Assembly: GCA_028869255.1 (NCBI GenBank)
Contig: CP110972.1
Location: 1,431,001 to 1,495,000 of the forward strand
DNA length: 64,000 bases
DNA from: Pseudomonas poae
GTDB taxonomy: Bacteria > Pseudomonadota > Gammaproteobacteria > Pseudomonadales > Pseudomonadaceae
Direction: 5' to 3'
Shown here one piece after another: positions 28,782 through 38,730 of the stretch. Under the pieces are notes generated by a model. It had not been told where the DNA came from, did no database searches, and saw only the letters and a list, made by a program, of their open reading frames with translations. The translations under genes and the position numbers were made by a program. Position 1 is the stretch's first letter, and the number at the start of each line of letters is the position of its first letter.

Positions 28782-29606
28782 CTATTCCTGCAGGTCGAGT
28801 GCACGCTGTTTGAGCTGGCGCTTTTGCTCGAACGGCAGCTTTTCATTGTCCGCGTACGGCGCGCTGTACCAGTTGCCATACGTCGGGTTGGGTAGCAAAA
28901 ACCAGCGTTGGCCCAGCCAGCTCACATAGGGTTCGACCGCCTTGCGCTGGGCCGCGAGGCTATTGTGGTCGGCCTGTACGAAGTCCCCCAGCGAGTCGCC
29001 CGCCATCAACAGCACGCGGGCGTGGCCGGCGACCCATTGGCGGCGGCAGTTCTTGCCGTAGCCGGCGCTTTCACAGTGGCCGGTGGGGGTGCTGGCGGCG
29101 AGCACTTGTTCAGTGCTCTCAACCGGGAAACCGCGCAGGCGCAGGTTTTCCACCGTGGCCGCGACCTGGCTGTGTTCGCGGTTGGTGAGGTAGTAGACCT
29201 TGATGCCTTTTTGCCTGGCGGCTTGCAGAAAGTCCACCGCACCCGGCAGCGCCTGAGCCTTGGCCTGGTCAACCCAGGTGTTCCAGCGGTCGTAGGAGTA
29301 GATTTGGTTGTTGACCACGTCGCGGGCGTTGAGCGGCACGTTGTCCAGCAGGGTTTCGTCGATGTCGACCACCACCGCCGGCGGCAGGCCGCTGAGGTTG
29401 CGCGCCGGGAAGGGCAGTGCGTCCCAGTCGGGATCGGCCAGCGCCACGTCGAGCTGGCGGGTGGCATTGGCGAATAACTGGCGGTAGATCAGTTCATGCT
29501 CGATGGAGGTTTGGGTCCAGAGCACGGCGTCGAGTTGGTCGTTGGCCGGCGGGGTTTGCTGGCAGCCGACCAGCAGGCACACGCTGGCGAAGATCAGGTT
29601 TCGCAT
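28782..29606 (-). CDS. Acid phosphatase lipoprotein, e(P4)/class C family (HAD)
   Basis: A 274-residue protein with a lipoprotein signal (FASVCLLVGC, lipobox Cys15). The phosphatase motif is VVVDIDETLLDN (the two Asp near 79 and 81), then LTNR for motif II and AGDSLGDF for the final motif. This is the 5'-nucleotidase lipoprotein e(P4) family: outer-membrane phosphatases that strip phosphate from nucleotides. It stands alone between an amino-acid uptake operon and a LysR gene and may serve phosphate or nucleotide scavenging. Confidence 0.9.
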   Translation of the reverse strand: MRNLIFASVCLLVGCQQTPPANDQLDAVLWTQTSIEHELIYRQLFANATRQLDVALADPDWDALPFPARNLSGLPPAVVVDIDETLLDNVPLNARDVVNNQIYSYDRWNTWVDQAKAQALPGAVDFLQAARQKGIKVYYLTNREHSQVAATVENLRLRGFPVESTEQVLAASTPTGHCESAGYGKNCRRQWVAGHARVLLMAGDSLGDFVQADHNSLAAQRKAVEPYVSWLGQRWFLLPNPTYGNWYSAPYADNEKLPFEQKRQLKQRALDLQE

Positions 29607-29718
29607 TAAAAATCAGCCTCGAAAGGGAAGGTGGCGGCGCACAGTATCGACTGACCTGCCCCGAAGCGGTATCGCTGTGTACACTCCACCGCCATCAGTT
29701 ACTTCAAAGGAGAGTCGG

Positions 29719-30669
29719 GTGGACTTACGCCAACTGGAAGCATTTGCCGCGGTCATGTCGGCAGGCAGTGTCACCGGTGCAGGGCAGATGCTTGGCCGTT
29801 CGCAACCGACGGTGACGCGTTTGATCCAGGAGTTGGAGCAGGAGCTGGGTTTCGCCCTCTTCGAACGCAGTGGGCCGAAAGTCACGCCCACCCAGAAAGC
29901 CTTCAAGCTTGCTGCCGACGTGGACAGCGCGCTGCAAGGCGTGCGGCATGTACAGCAGCGTGCGTTGAATATTGCGCGTGACGAAAACCTCAGCCTGCGC
30001 GTAGTTGCCACGCCGGCCCTGGCGGCTGGGCTTGTACCTCCGGCGCTGGCGCGCTTGCCGGCGAATCTGCGGCCGCAGCAGTTGCAGATCCAGAGTCTGA
30101 CCCCCGAAGGCGTGGTGCAGGCGGTGCTGGCCAAAACCGTCGACCTCGGCGTGGTGAGCCTGCCCTTGGAGCATCGGGGTCTTGAGGTGCACTGGATCGG
30201 GGAGGCGTCCTGCGTGGCGGTGCTGCCCGAGGATTCACCGTTGGCGGCAGAGTCGGTGCTGAGCATGCAGACCCTTGCGCAACACACGTTGATCAGTATT
30301 TCCAACCCGTTTCGTTTCCGCCGGCGTATCAACAAAGCTTTTGAGGAGGTGGGCGCCGAGCCCCAGCACATCCTCGAAACCAACACCTCGCTGACCGCCA
30401 TGCAGATGGCCCGTGCCGGTCTGGGCGTGGCGCTGGTAGACCCGTTCACCGCGTTCGGCGTACCGCTCAGTGGCGTGGTGGTGCGGCCGATCGAAAGCAC
30501 CATCCCGTTTTTCTTCGGCTTGATTTCGGCCTACGCCAGCCCGTTGTCCGACGTTGCCCAGGCGTTGATCGAGGCGCTGCAAGCGTCCTCGCAGGAATTG
30601 CTGCCCGGCATGATTATCCATCCGGCCAACCGCCATGACGCCTTGATGCAGCGTATCTACGCCAGCTGA
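29719..30669 (+). CDS. LysR-family transcriptional regulator (GTG start)
   Basis: A 316-residue LysR protein: DLRQLEAFAAVMSAGSVTGA and SQPTVTRLIQELEQELG form the DNA-binding head; the rest is a periplasmic-binding-like effector domain. The start is GTG 29719 with a strong AAGGAG site 5 bases upstream; the longer frame has no homology-like start. It precedes the TonB/ABC/monooxygenase operon on the same strand and is the likely regulator of it. Confidence 0.88.
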   Translation: MDLRQLEAFAAVMSAGSVTGAGQMLGRSQPTVTRLIQELEQELGFALFERSGPKVTPTQKAFKLAADVDSALQGVRHVQQRALNIARDENLSLRVVATPALAAGLVPPALARLPANLRPQQLQIQSLTPEGVVQAVLAKTVDLGVVSLPLEHRGLEVHWIGEASCVAVLPEDSPLAAESVLSMQTLAQHTLISISNPFRFRRRINKAFEEVGAEPQHILETNTSLTAMQMARAGLGVALVDPFTAFGVPLSGVVVRPIESTIPFFFGLISAYASPLSDVAQALIEALQASSQELLPGMIIHPANRHDALMQRIYAS

Positions 30670-30893
30670 CGCTTTATATTCAATCTGGAGATATGCATAG
30701 CTCTATTAATTAGTAGATGGAATAAGTGATGCGCCTTAGTATTCATTTACCGCATTCAATGCGCCAATGAATAACGAAAACGAATTGATGACTGTTCACC
30801 CAGTTCATCTTGCTTCGCGGACATCCAGCCGACCTCGGCAAATCGCCGCACGACCAGTTACACCCTTTTGGCGATTTCTCGGGGAGTTCGCAG

Positions 30894-33392
30894 ATGCAAC
30901 CCAGCTTTTCATCGACTGCATTATTTTCACCGGCAGCGTTTGCGCTGACCGGCCTGTGCCTGGCTTCCACGCCGCTGTTGGCAGAGGAGGAGCAGGACAC
31001 TGAACGCAAGAAAGCCGAGCCGGTCATGCAGACCGTGGTCTCGGTGGGTAACCGTGGCAACCAGCGTACGGTGGCGCAAAGCGCCGTGCCGATTGACGTG
31101 ATCGGTGGCGAGGACCTGCAGAAGCAGGGCGGCAGCACTGCGCTGCGCGATGCGTTGGAGCACCTGCTGCCTTCCTTCAACGTGGCCAAGGTCACCGGTG
31201 GCGCCTACAGCAACGTGGCGCGCGCGGCTGGCCTGCGTGGCCTCGGCGGTGGCTACGTGCTGGTGCTGGTCAACGGCAAGCGCCGCCACGGTGGTTCGGT
31301 GGCCTCGGAAAACTCGGTACTGGTCGAAGGCTGGAACCCGGCGGACCTGGACCTGATCCCCATCAGCGCCATCGACCGCGTGGAAGTGCTGCGTGACGGC
31401 GCGGCCGCCCAATATGGCTCGGACGCCATTGCCGGGGTGATCAATATCATCCTCAAGTCCGACAGCAGCGGTGGCAGCTCCAGCACCATGGCCGGGCGCC
31501 GTTCCCATTACGCCAGCGGCGTGGGCTCCAATGGCGAGACCTACCAGCAGACGTTCAACTACGGCTTGCCGCTGCCCAACGAGGGGTTCTTCAACTTTGC
31601 GCTGGACGCCAAGAAGCAGGACAGCACCAAACGTTCGGGGGTTGCCACCGGCGCGTTCTACTACCCGGTCAATGGCCAACCCGACCCACGGGAAAACACC
31701 GTGGAGAAGCGCAGCTACGGCGGCGGCTTGCCGGAGATCGAGCAGATCAACCTGTCGTACAACGCCGAGTTACCGCTCAACGATTCGACCGCGCTGTACT
31801 CCTTCAGCACCCTGGGCAAGCAGGACGCGCTGGTGTCCATTGGTTTCCGGCGGCCCAATTCCAACACCATCATCAATGAGCTGTACCCGGACGGCATCGC
31901 GCCGGATTTCACCTTTGAAAGCCTCGATTACCAAAGCACCTTCGGTGCCCGTGGTGATGACCTGGCAGGCTGGGGCTGGGACCTGAGCACCTCCTATGGC
32001 GCCAACCGCCAGAAGCAGATGACCGACAACAACCTCAACCCTTCGCTGGGCACGGCCAGCCCCACCGACTTCACTTTGCAAACCAACCAGTTCACCCAGT
32101 GGACCACCAACCTGGACTTCAACCGCAAGCTCGATATCGGCACGCGTAACCCGCTGAACTTCGCCACCGGCCTGGAGTACCGTTTCGAGCAGTACCGCAC
32201 CGAATCCGGCGATGTGGACTCCTACCGCAACGGCAACTACCGCTACCCGGTCGGCCATCCGCGTGCCGGCCAGTTGGCGGCCATTGGCGCGCTGGGCAAC
32301 TACCTCTTGCTGCCGGAAGACGAAGTAAACCTGCGCCGCAGCAACTCGGCGGCCTACGTCGACCTGGGGCTGGACGTGACCGATAAATGGTTCGTCGGCG
32401 CGGCCGGGCGTTTTGAGCACTACACCGACAGCTCGGGCAATACCTGGACCGGCAAGCTCTCCACGCGCTATGCCTTCACCCCGGAAATCGCCGCACGCGG
32501 CGCCCTCAGCAGCGGTTTCGTCGCACCCTCGATGGTGCAGCAGGGCTATGCCAAGACCGGTCTGGGCCGCCGTACCGTGGGTAACACCACCCAGGACATC
32601 ATGATCAAACGCGTACAGACCTATTCGGCCATCGGCCGGGCCCTGGGCGCCGAAGACCTGGAGCCGGTGAAGTCGCAAAGCGTGTCTGCCGGCCTGACCT
32701 GGACCCCGGTCAAAGACCTCAACGTGGCGCTGGACGCCTACCTGATCGACCTGCAAGACCGCATCGCGCTGATCAGCCCATTGTCGGGCGCGGCGGTCGA
32801 CCAGATTCTTGCCGCCAATGGTTTTTCGCATGTGCAGCAAGTGCAGTATTACGCCAATGCCTTCGACACCCGCACCAAGGGCCTGGACCTGGTGGCCGAC
32901 TACACCCAGCACCTGGACCGTTTCGGCCGCCTGCGCTGGAACGTCGGGGCCAACTGGAACAAGGCGACCATCACCGACCTCAAGGCCAACCCGTCGCAAC
33001 TGCAAAGCCTGGGCCTGCAACGTTTCGAGCGCACCGAATTGGGTGGCATCACCGACCTGACCCCCAAGAGCAAATACATCGTCGGCCTCAACTGGCAGGT
33101 CAACGATTGGGATGTGGGCGTACGCGCCACTCGCTACGGCAAGGTCAAGCGCCTGGGCAGCGGCACCACTGGGGTGGATGAAACCTTCAGTGCCAAATGG
33201 ATCACCGATGTCGACGTGACCTATGCCCTGACCGACAACGTGCGGGTCTCCCTGGGCGCCGACAACCTGTTCAACGTCTACCCCGACAAGCACACCGTAA
33301 CTGACGTCTCCGGCGGTTCCTACTACTCGTCGATCTCGCCGTTCGGTTCCTACGGGGCGTTCTACTACAGCCGCCTGAACATCGACTTTTAA
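30894..33392 (+). CDS. TonB-dependent outer-membrane receptor
   Basis: An 832-residue receptor. The signal peptide covers about 27 residues (ending STPLLA-EEE). A plug domain follows, with SAVPIDVIGGEDLQKQGG, VLVNGKRRHGG, DLIPISAIDRVEVLRDGAA and AGVINIILK. The C-terminal beta-barrel ends with a terminal Phe (YYSRLNIDF). The start at ATG 30894 has GGGGAG 8 bases upstream. Such receptors import iron chelates, vitamins, sugars or sulfur esters. It opens a long unit with a flavin monooxygenase and a peptide-type ABC importer, so its ligand is probably the substrate that these genes import and degrade rather than a siderophore. Confidence 0.93.
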   Translation: MQPSFSSTALFSPAAFALTGLCLASTPLLAEEEQDTERKKAEPVMQTVVSVGNRGNQRTVAQSAVPIDVIGGEDLQKQGGSTALRDALEHLLPSFNVAKVTGGAYSNVARAAGLRGLGGGYVLVLVNGKRRHGGSVASENSVLVEGWNPADLDLIPISAIDRVEVLRDGAAAQYGSDAIAGVINIILKSDSSGGSSSTMAGRRSHYASGVGSNGETYQQTFNYGLPLPNEGFFNFALDAKKQDSTKRSGVATGAFYYPVNGQPDPRENTVEKRSYGGGLPEIEQINLSYNAELPLNDSTALYSFSTLGKQDALVSIGFRRPNSNTIINELYPDGIAPDFTFESLDYQSTFGARGDDLAGWGWDLSTSYGANRQKQMTDNNLNPSLGTASPTDFTLQTNQFTQWTTNLDFNRKLDIGTRNPLNFATGLEYRFEQYRTESGDVDSYRNGNYRYPVGHPRAGQLAAIGALGNYLLLPEDEVNLRRSNSAAYVDLGLDVTDKWFVGAAGRFEHYTDSSGNTWTGKLSTRYAFTPEIAARGALSSGFVAPSMVQQGYAKTGLGRRTVGNTTQDIMIKRVQTYSAIGRALGAEDLEPVKSQSVSAGLTWTPVKDLNVALDAYLIDLQDRIALISPLSGAAVDQILAANGFSHVQQVQYYANAFDTRTKGLDLVADYTQHLDRFGRLRWNVGANWNKATITDLKANPSQLQSLGLQRFERTELGGITDLTPKSKYIVGLNWQVNDWDVGVRATRYGKVKRLGSGTTGVDETFSAKWITDVDVTYALTDNVRVSLGADNLFNVYPDKHTVTDVSGGSYYSSISPFGSYGAFYYSRLNIDF

Positions 33393-33437
33393 CCTCTGCG
33401 GGCCGCGTGCCCGCTCACTTGATCGAGTACTTCAACG

Positions 33438-34898
33438 ATGCCGCACACCACCGCCCCCATCGGTCTACCCGCCCTCGAAGCGCGCCTGCGCGAGGACCTG
33501 GAGTGGCTCGATCTTCCCGCACAGCCCTGGGTAAAACCGCGCCAGCTCGAGGGCCGACCACTGCTTGAAGTGGCGGTGATCGGCGGCGGTATGGCGGGTA
33601 TGGCGGTGGCCGCCGAACTCGGCCATCTGGGGGTGCGCGTGGTGGTGTTCGACCAGGCGCCACAAGGTTTCGAGGGGCCGTGGGCAACCACGGCACGCAT
33701 GCAGACGCTGCGTTCGCCCAAGCAATTGAGCGGGCCGGCCCTGGGCCTGCCCGCGCTGACATTCCGCGCCTGGTTCCAGGCGCAGTTCGGGCTGGCGGCC
33801 TGGGAGGCGCTGGACAAGATCCCGCGCCTGCAATGGGCCGACTACCTGCGCTGGTATCGCCAGGTGCTGCGCCTGGATGTGCGCAACCAGCACCGCGTCA
33901 CCCGGGTACAACCCCAGGCCGATGGGCGGGTGGAGTTGCACATCGAGGCCCAGGGCCAGGCGCAGGTTTTTTCCGCACGGCACGTGGTGCTGGCCACCGG
34001 GCGTGACGGTCTGGGCGGCCCCTGGGTGCCCGAGCTGGCGCGCCAGTTGCCTCGCGAGTACTGGGCGCATTCGGCCGACGGCCTGCAGGACGCCTGGTTC
34101 GCTGGCAAGCGCGTCGCAGTGATTGGGGGTGGCGCCTCGGCGATGGACGCTGCCGGCACGGCGCTGGAAGCTGGTGCCCGTAGCGTCGACCTGTTGGTGC
34201 GGCGCAAGGATTTGCCGCGCATCAACAAGGGCAAGGGCGCCGGCAGCCCCGGCATGACCCACGGTTACTGGCGCTTGCCGGACGACTGGAAATGGAGCAT
34301 CCGCCACTACTTGAACCTGCAACAGGTACCGCCGCCGCATGGCAGCACCTTGCGTGTGTCGCGTCACGTCAATGCGCGGTTTTTGCTGGGCAGCCCGATC
34401 GAATCGGTGGCGGTGCAAGCCGATGGCAGCCTGTTGCTGCACACCCCTGCGGCGCGGTTGAGCTATGACTTTCTGGTGTTCGCCACGGGGTTTCGCAGCA
34501 ACCTTGACCTGCGCCCGGAGTTCTCGCCGTTCGCCCCGCATATCAAGCTCTGGCGCGACCGCTTCACCGCCCCTGCGGGCCAGGAAGACCTGGAGCTGTC
34601 GCAACTGCCGGACCTCGGTCCGCTGTTCGAATTCCAGCCGCGCATCCCCGGTGCCTGCCCCGGGCTGGACCGCGTGCACTGCTTCAGCTACCCGGCGGCG
34701 CTGACCTACGGCGGCGTGTCGGGGGACATCCCGGCCATCAGCGAAGGCGCCAAGCGCATGGCCCAGGGCCTGGCGGGGCAGTTGTTCAACGACGACGTCG
34801 CGTTGCACTTTGCCGCGATGCAAACCTACGCCGAGCCCGAACTGCAAGGTGATGAATGGCAGGTCGGCAGCCTGCGCGCCGAGGAGCGGCGCACATGA
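33438..34898 (+). CDS. Flavin-containing NAD(P)/FAD-dependent monooxygenase-like oxidoreductase
   Basis: A 486-residue protein with two dinucleotide folds: VAVIGGGMAG near residue 45 for FAD and VAVIGGGASAMD near residue 228 for NAD(P)H. The typical FMO-like order is kept, with LVFATGF near residue 350. These enzymes add oxygen to N or S atoms, or oxidise ketones. It follows the TonB receptor after 45 bases, and its stop overlaps the permease start as ATGA. Confidence 0.85.
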   Translation: MPHTTAPIGLPALEARLREDLEWLDLPAQPWVKPRQLEGRPLLEVAVIGGGMAGMAVAAELGHLGVRVVVFDQAPQGFEGPWATTARMQTLRSPKQLSGPALGLPALTFRAWFQAQFGLAAWEALDKIPRLQWADYLRWYRQVLRLDVRNQHRVTRVQPQADGRVELHIEAQGQAQVFSARHVVLATGRDGLGGPWVPELARQLPREYWAHSADGLQDAWFAGKRVAVIGGGASAMDAAGTALEAGARSVDLLVRRKDLPRINKGKGAGSPGMTHGYWRLPDDWKWSIRHYLNLQQVPPPHGSTLRVSRHVNARFLLGSPIESVAVQADGSLLLHTPAARLSYDFLVFATGFRSNLDLRPEFSPFAPHIKLWRDRFTAPAGQEDLELSQLPDLGPLFEFQPRIPGACPGLDRVHCFSYPAALTYGGVSGDIPAISEGAKRMAQGLAGQLFNDDVALHFAAMQTYAEPELQGDEWQVGSLRAEERRT

Positions 34899-35869
34899 CG
34901 GCATGGTTGCTGCGGCGCGTGGGCCAGGCCGTGCTGGTGATGCTGCTGATGACCTTGATTGTGTTCGTCGGGCTCAACGCCATCGGTAACCCGGTGGATA
35001 TCCTGATCGGCGAAGACCTCAACCAGGCCGAACGCTTGCAAGCCATTGCACGCCTGGGCCTGGACCAGCCGCTGTGGCAGCAATACCTCACGTTTCTCGA
35101 TGGCGCGTTGCACGGGCACCTGGGCAAAAGCTTCGTGCATCACGAAGACGCGTTGCAGTTGATTCTGCAGCGTTTGCCGGCGACCTTCGAACTGGCCTTC
35201 AGCGCCTTGCTCATGGCGATTGTGATCGGTGTGCCGCTGGGACTGTTTGCCGGGTTGTACCCCGATCACCTCGCCTCACGGCTGATGATGAGCGCCAGCA
35301 TCGTCGGTTTCTCGCTGCCGTCGTTCTGGGTCGCGCTGATGCTGATCATGCTGTTCTCGGTGCACCTGGGCTGGTTGCCCGCCAGTGGTCGCGGGGCCAC
35401 CCGCGAGTGGCTGGGCATTCAATGGTCCTGGCTGACCCTCGACGGCTGGCAGCACTTGCTGCTGCCGGCGCTGAACCTGGCACTGTTCAAAATCTCCCTG
35501 GTGCTGCGCCTGACCCGTGCCGGCGTGCGCGAAATCCTGCCCCAGGACTTCGTCAAGTTCGCCCGGGCCAAGGGCCTGTCACCGCTGCGAGTGACCCTTA
35601 TGCATGTGTTGCGCAATACTTTGATCCCGCTGGTGACGGTGCTCGGCCTGGAGTTGGGCTCGACCATCGCCTACGCGGTGGTCACGGAGAGCATTTTCGC
35701 CTGGCCTGGCGCCGGCAAGCTGATCCTCGACAGCATCAACAGCCTCGATCGGCCGGTGGTGGTGGCGTACCTGATGGTGGTCGTGGTGATTTTCGTGACC
35801 CTCAACTTGCTGGTGGACGTGCTGTACCGCCTGCTCGATCCGCGTGTGCGGCTGGAAGGTGCGCAATGA
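34895..35869 (+). CDS. ABC transporter permease, DppB/OppB type
   Basis: A 324-residue permease with an N-terminal helix (AVLVMLLMTLIVFVG), the DppB-type periplasmic loop and the coupling loop FVKFARAKGLSPLRVTLMH. ATG 34895 overlaps the monooxygenase stop and its own stop overlaps the next permease. This is the second dipeptide-type importer of the window and is organised as separate subunits. Confidence 0.92.
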   Translation: MTAWLLRRVGQAVLVMLLMTLIVFVGLNAIGNPVDILIGEDLNQAERLQAIARLGLDQPLWQQYLTFLDGALHGHLGKSFVHHEDALQLILQRLPATFELAFSALLMAIVIGVPLGLFAGLYPDHLASRLMMSASIVGFSLPSFWVALMLIMLFSVHLGWLPASGRGATREWLGIQWSWLTLDGWQHLLLPALNLALFKISLVLRLTRAGVREILPQDFVKFARAKGLSPLRVTLMHVLRNTLIPLVTVLGLELGSTIAYAVVTESIFAWPGAGKLILDSINSLDRPVVVAYLMVVVVIFVTLNLLVDVLYRLLDPRVRLEGAQ

Positions 35870-36750
35870 TCCGCGTGGAATCGTTATGGCAGCGTGGTGC
35901 ACTGGATTTTCTGCGTTCGCCCATGGCCATTGTCGGCCTGCTGATTCTGGCGGTGATCGTGCTGGCGGCGTTGCTTGCGCCGTGGATCACCCCGCAAAAC
36001 CCCTATGACCTGATGCAACTGGATGTGCTGGATGCGCGCCTGGCCCCTGGCGCCAGTAGCAGCGAAGGGCATTACACCTATTGGCTGGGTACCGACGGGC
36101 AGGGCCGCGACCTGTACTCGGCGATTGTCTACGGCCTGCGTATCAGCTTGCTGGTGGGGGTCGGGTCGGCGTTGATCGCGGCGGTGATCGGCACCTTGCT
36201 CGGGTTGATTTCGGCGTATGCCGGCGGTTGGGTGGATGCGTTGCTGATGCGCCTGGTGGACCTGTTGTTGTCGTTCCCCGGCATCCTCATGGCGCTGATG
36301 ATCCTGGCCTGGCTGGGCAAAGGCGTGGGCAATGTGGTGCTGACCCTGGTGGTGCTGGAGTGGGCGTATTACGCCCGTACGGCGCGTGGCCAGGCGCTGG
36401 TGGAAAGCCGCCGTGAATACGTCGAGGCCGCACGCGGCCAGGGCATCAGCCGCTGGCGCATCCTGGTCGGGCACATTCTGCCCAATTGCCTGCCGCCGTT
36501 GATTGTGATCGGCGCTTTGCAGATTGCCCGTGCCATCACCCTGGAAGCGACCCTGTCGTTCCTTGGCCTGGGCGTACCGATTACCGAGCCGTCCCTGGGC
36601 CTGCTGATCGCCAATGGCTTCCAGTTCATGCTCGGCGACGAATACTGGATCAGTGTGTTTCCCGGCCTGGCCCTGCTGCTGACCATCGTCGCGATCAACC
36701 TGGTGGGCGATCGCCTGCGTGATGTGCTCAACCCGAGGTTGCAACGATGA
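35866..36750 (+). CDS. ABC transporter permease, DppC/OppC type
   Basis: A 294-residue permease: LRSPMAIVGLLILAVIVLAA in the first helix, YWLGTDGQGRDLYSAIVYG, and the coupling loop YVEAARGQGISRWRILVGH. It partners the DppB-type permease encoded upstream. The stop overlaps the next ATPase gene as ATGA. Confidence 0.92.
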   Translation: MIRVESLWQRGALDFLRSPMAIVGLLILAVIVLAALLAPWITPQNPYDLMQLDVLDARLAPGASSSEGHYTYWLGTDGQGRDLYSAIVYGLRISLLVGVGSALIAAVIGTLLGLISAYAGGWVDALLMRLVDLLLSFPGILMALMILAWLGKGVGNVVLTLVVLEWAYYARTARGQALVESRREYVEAARGQGISRWRILVGHILPNCLPPLIVIGALQIARAITLEATLSFLGLGVPITEPSLGLLIANGFQFMLGDEYWISVFPGLALLLTIVAINLVGDRLRDVLNPRLQR

Positions 36751-37745
36751 ACGCGCTGGAAAACGCAGTACTGCCGGCGACCCTTGAGGTGCGCAACCTG
36801 TCGACGTCTTTTCATACCCGCGACGGCATCCTGCCGGCGGTGCGCGACGTATCCCTGCGTCTGCAGCCGGGGCGAATTCTGGGGCTGGTGGGGGAGTCGG
36901 GGTCGGGTAAATCCGTCACCGGCTTTTCCATCCTTGGGCTGGTGGATGCACCGGGGCGCATCAGCGGTGGCGAGATCCTGTTCCAGGGGCGTGATCTGAC
37001 CCGCTTGCGCCCGGCCCAATTGCGGCAGTTGCAGGGCAACCGTATCGCGATGATCTTTCAAGACCCGATGATGACCCTCAACCCAGTGCTGCGCATCGAC
37101 ACGCAAATGGTCGAGGCGGTGCGTGCCCACAACCCGATGAGTAAACGCGAAGCGCGCCAACATGCCTGCGACACGCTGGCGTCGATGGGCATTGCCAGCC
37201 CCGAAGAGCGCCTGCGGGCCTACCCCCATCAATTGTCCGGCGGCATGCGCCAGCGGGTGGCGATTGCCATCGCGTTGTTGCATCGCCCCGACCTGATCAT
37301 CGCCGATGAACCGACCACGGCGCTGGACGTGACCATCCAGGCGCAGATTCTCGGCGAGGTGCAGAAACTGGTGCGCGAACAGGGCACCGCGCTGATCTGG
37401 ATCACCCATGACCTGTCGGTGGTCGCAGGCTTGGCCGACGACGTGGCGGTGATGTACGCAGGGCGCATCGTGGAGCAGGGCAGTGTGGACGCGGTGCTCG
37501 ACCGGCCGTTGCACCCCTACACCCAAGGCTTGATCGACAGCCTGCCGAGCCGCAATCAGCGCGGTCAGCGTTTGCGCCAGATTCCGGGGATGGCCCCCGA
37601 CCTGCTGTCGATGCCCGCCGGCTGTGCATTTGCCGAGCGCTGCAGCCGTGTCAGCAGTGCCTGTATCGAGCAGCCGCAGGCCCTTGAAATCGAACCCGGA
37701 CGCACTGTGCGTTGCTTCCATCCAGGAGTTGCCCATGGCCAATGA
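36747..37745 (+). CDS. ABC transporter ATPase, DppD/OppD type
   Basis: A 332-residue ATPase: Walker [10 protein letters not shown] near residue 49, signature LSGGMRQRV, Walker B LIIADEP, and the OppD-type C-terminal extension with cysteines ([15 protein letters not shown]). It energises the importer together with the DppF-type ATPase, whose start overlaps its last 11 bases. Confidence 0.92.
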   Translation: MNALENAVLPATLEVRNLSTSFHTRDGILPAVRDVSLRLQPGRILGLVGESGSGKSVTGFSILGLVDAPGRISGGEILFQGRDLTRLRPAQLRQLQGNRIAMIFQDPMMTLNPVLRIDTQMVEAVRAHNPMSKREARQHACDTLASMGIASPEERLRAYPHQLSGGMRQRVAIAIALLHRPDLIIADEPTTALDVTIQAQILGEVQKLVREQGTALIWITHDLSVVAGLADDVAVMYAGRIVEQGSVDAVLDRPLHPYTQGLIDSLPSRNQRGQRLRQIPGMAPDLLSMPAGCAFAERCSRVSSACIEQPQALEIEPGRTVRCFHPGVAHGQ

Positions 37746-38721
37746 ACCCGTGCCGCTGATCGAGTTGCGTCAGGTCAGCAAACAGTTTGGCCAGGCGCCT
37801 GGCGGCGTGCTGCAACGTCTGGGCCTGAGCCGTACCCGCCCGCAGACTCACGCGGTGGACCGCGTCGACCTGCGCATTGCCCGAGGCGAAGTGGTGGGGC
37901 TGGTAGGGGAGTCCGGCTGCGGCAAATCCACTCTGGGGCGCATGGTCGCGGGCCTGCTGCCCACCTCCGGCGGCAGTGTCACGGTGGACGGCCAGCCCAT
38001 GCAGGCATTGAGCCCGGCGCAAAAGCTCAAGGTGCAGATGATCTTCCAGGACCCCTACGCCAGCCTCAACCCACGGCTGCGGGTCGACCGCATTGTCGGT
38101 GAAGGTGCTTTGCGCCAGGGCTTCACCGACCGTGCGGGGTTTGACGAATACGTCAGCGCGCAGTTGCGCCGCGCCGGTCTGAGCCCCGAGCTGCGCCAGC
38201 GTTATCCGCACCAGTTCAGCGGCGGCCAGCGCCAACGCATCGGCATCGCCCGCGCCCTGGCGGTGCAGCCGCAGTTGCTGGTGTGCGACGAGTCGGTGGC
38301 GGCGCTGGACGTGTCGATCCAGGCGCAGATCCTCAACCTGTTCATGGACCTGCGCGAGCAACTGGGGCTGACTTACCTGTTTATCAGTCATGACCTGGGG
38401 GTGGTCGAACACCTCTGCGACCGCGTGGTGGTGATGTACCTCGGGCGGGTGGTGGAGTCGGCAACGGTGGGCGAATTGTTCGCCCGCGCCAATCACCCTT
38501 ACACCCAGGCGTTGCTGGCGCAGATCCCCAAGTTCGAATTGCGCCGCAGCCAGTACCAGGCGATTCGCGGCGAAATCCCGAGCCCCTTGAACCCGCCCAC
38601 GGGTTGCCACTTTCACCCGCGTTGCCCACATGCCACGGCGCGTTGCCGTGAAGAAATCCCGCCGCTTCGAGAAGTGTCACCCGACCACTTGAGCGCCTGC
38701 CACCTCAACCTTGCCTCCTAG
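37735..38721 (+). CDS. ABC transporter ATPase, DppF/OppF type
   Basis: A 328-residue ATPase: Walker A GESGCGKST near residue 59, signature FSGGQRQRI, Walker B LLVCDES and a C-terminal extension with Cys residues (GCHFHPRCPHATARC). It is the second ATPase of the pair. The binding-protein gene begins 9 bases after its stop. Confidence 0.92.
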   Translation: MANEPVPLIELRQVSKQFGQAPGGVLQRLGLSRTRPQTHAVDRVDLRIARGEVVGLVGESGCGKSTLGRMVAGLLPTSGGSVTVDGQPMQALSPAQKLKVQMIFQDPYASLNPRLRVDRIVGEGALRQGFTDRAGFDEYVSAQLRRAGLSPELRQRYPHQFSGGQRQRIGIARALAVQPQLLVCDESVAALDVSIQAQILNLFMDLREQLGLTYLFISHDLGVVEHLCDRVVVMYLGRVVESATVGELFARANHPYTQALLAQIPKFELRRSQYQAIRGEIPSPLNPPTGCHFHPRCPHATARCREEIPPLREVSPDHLSACHLNLAS

Positions 38722-38730
38722 GAATTTGCC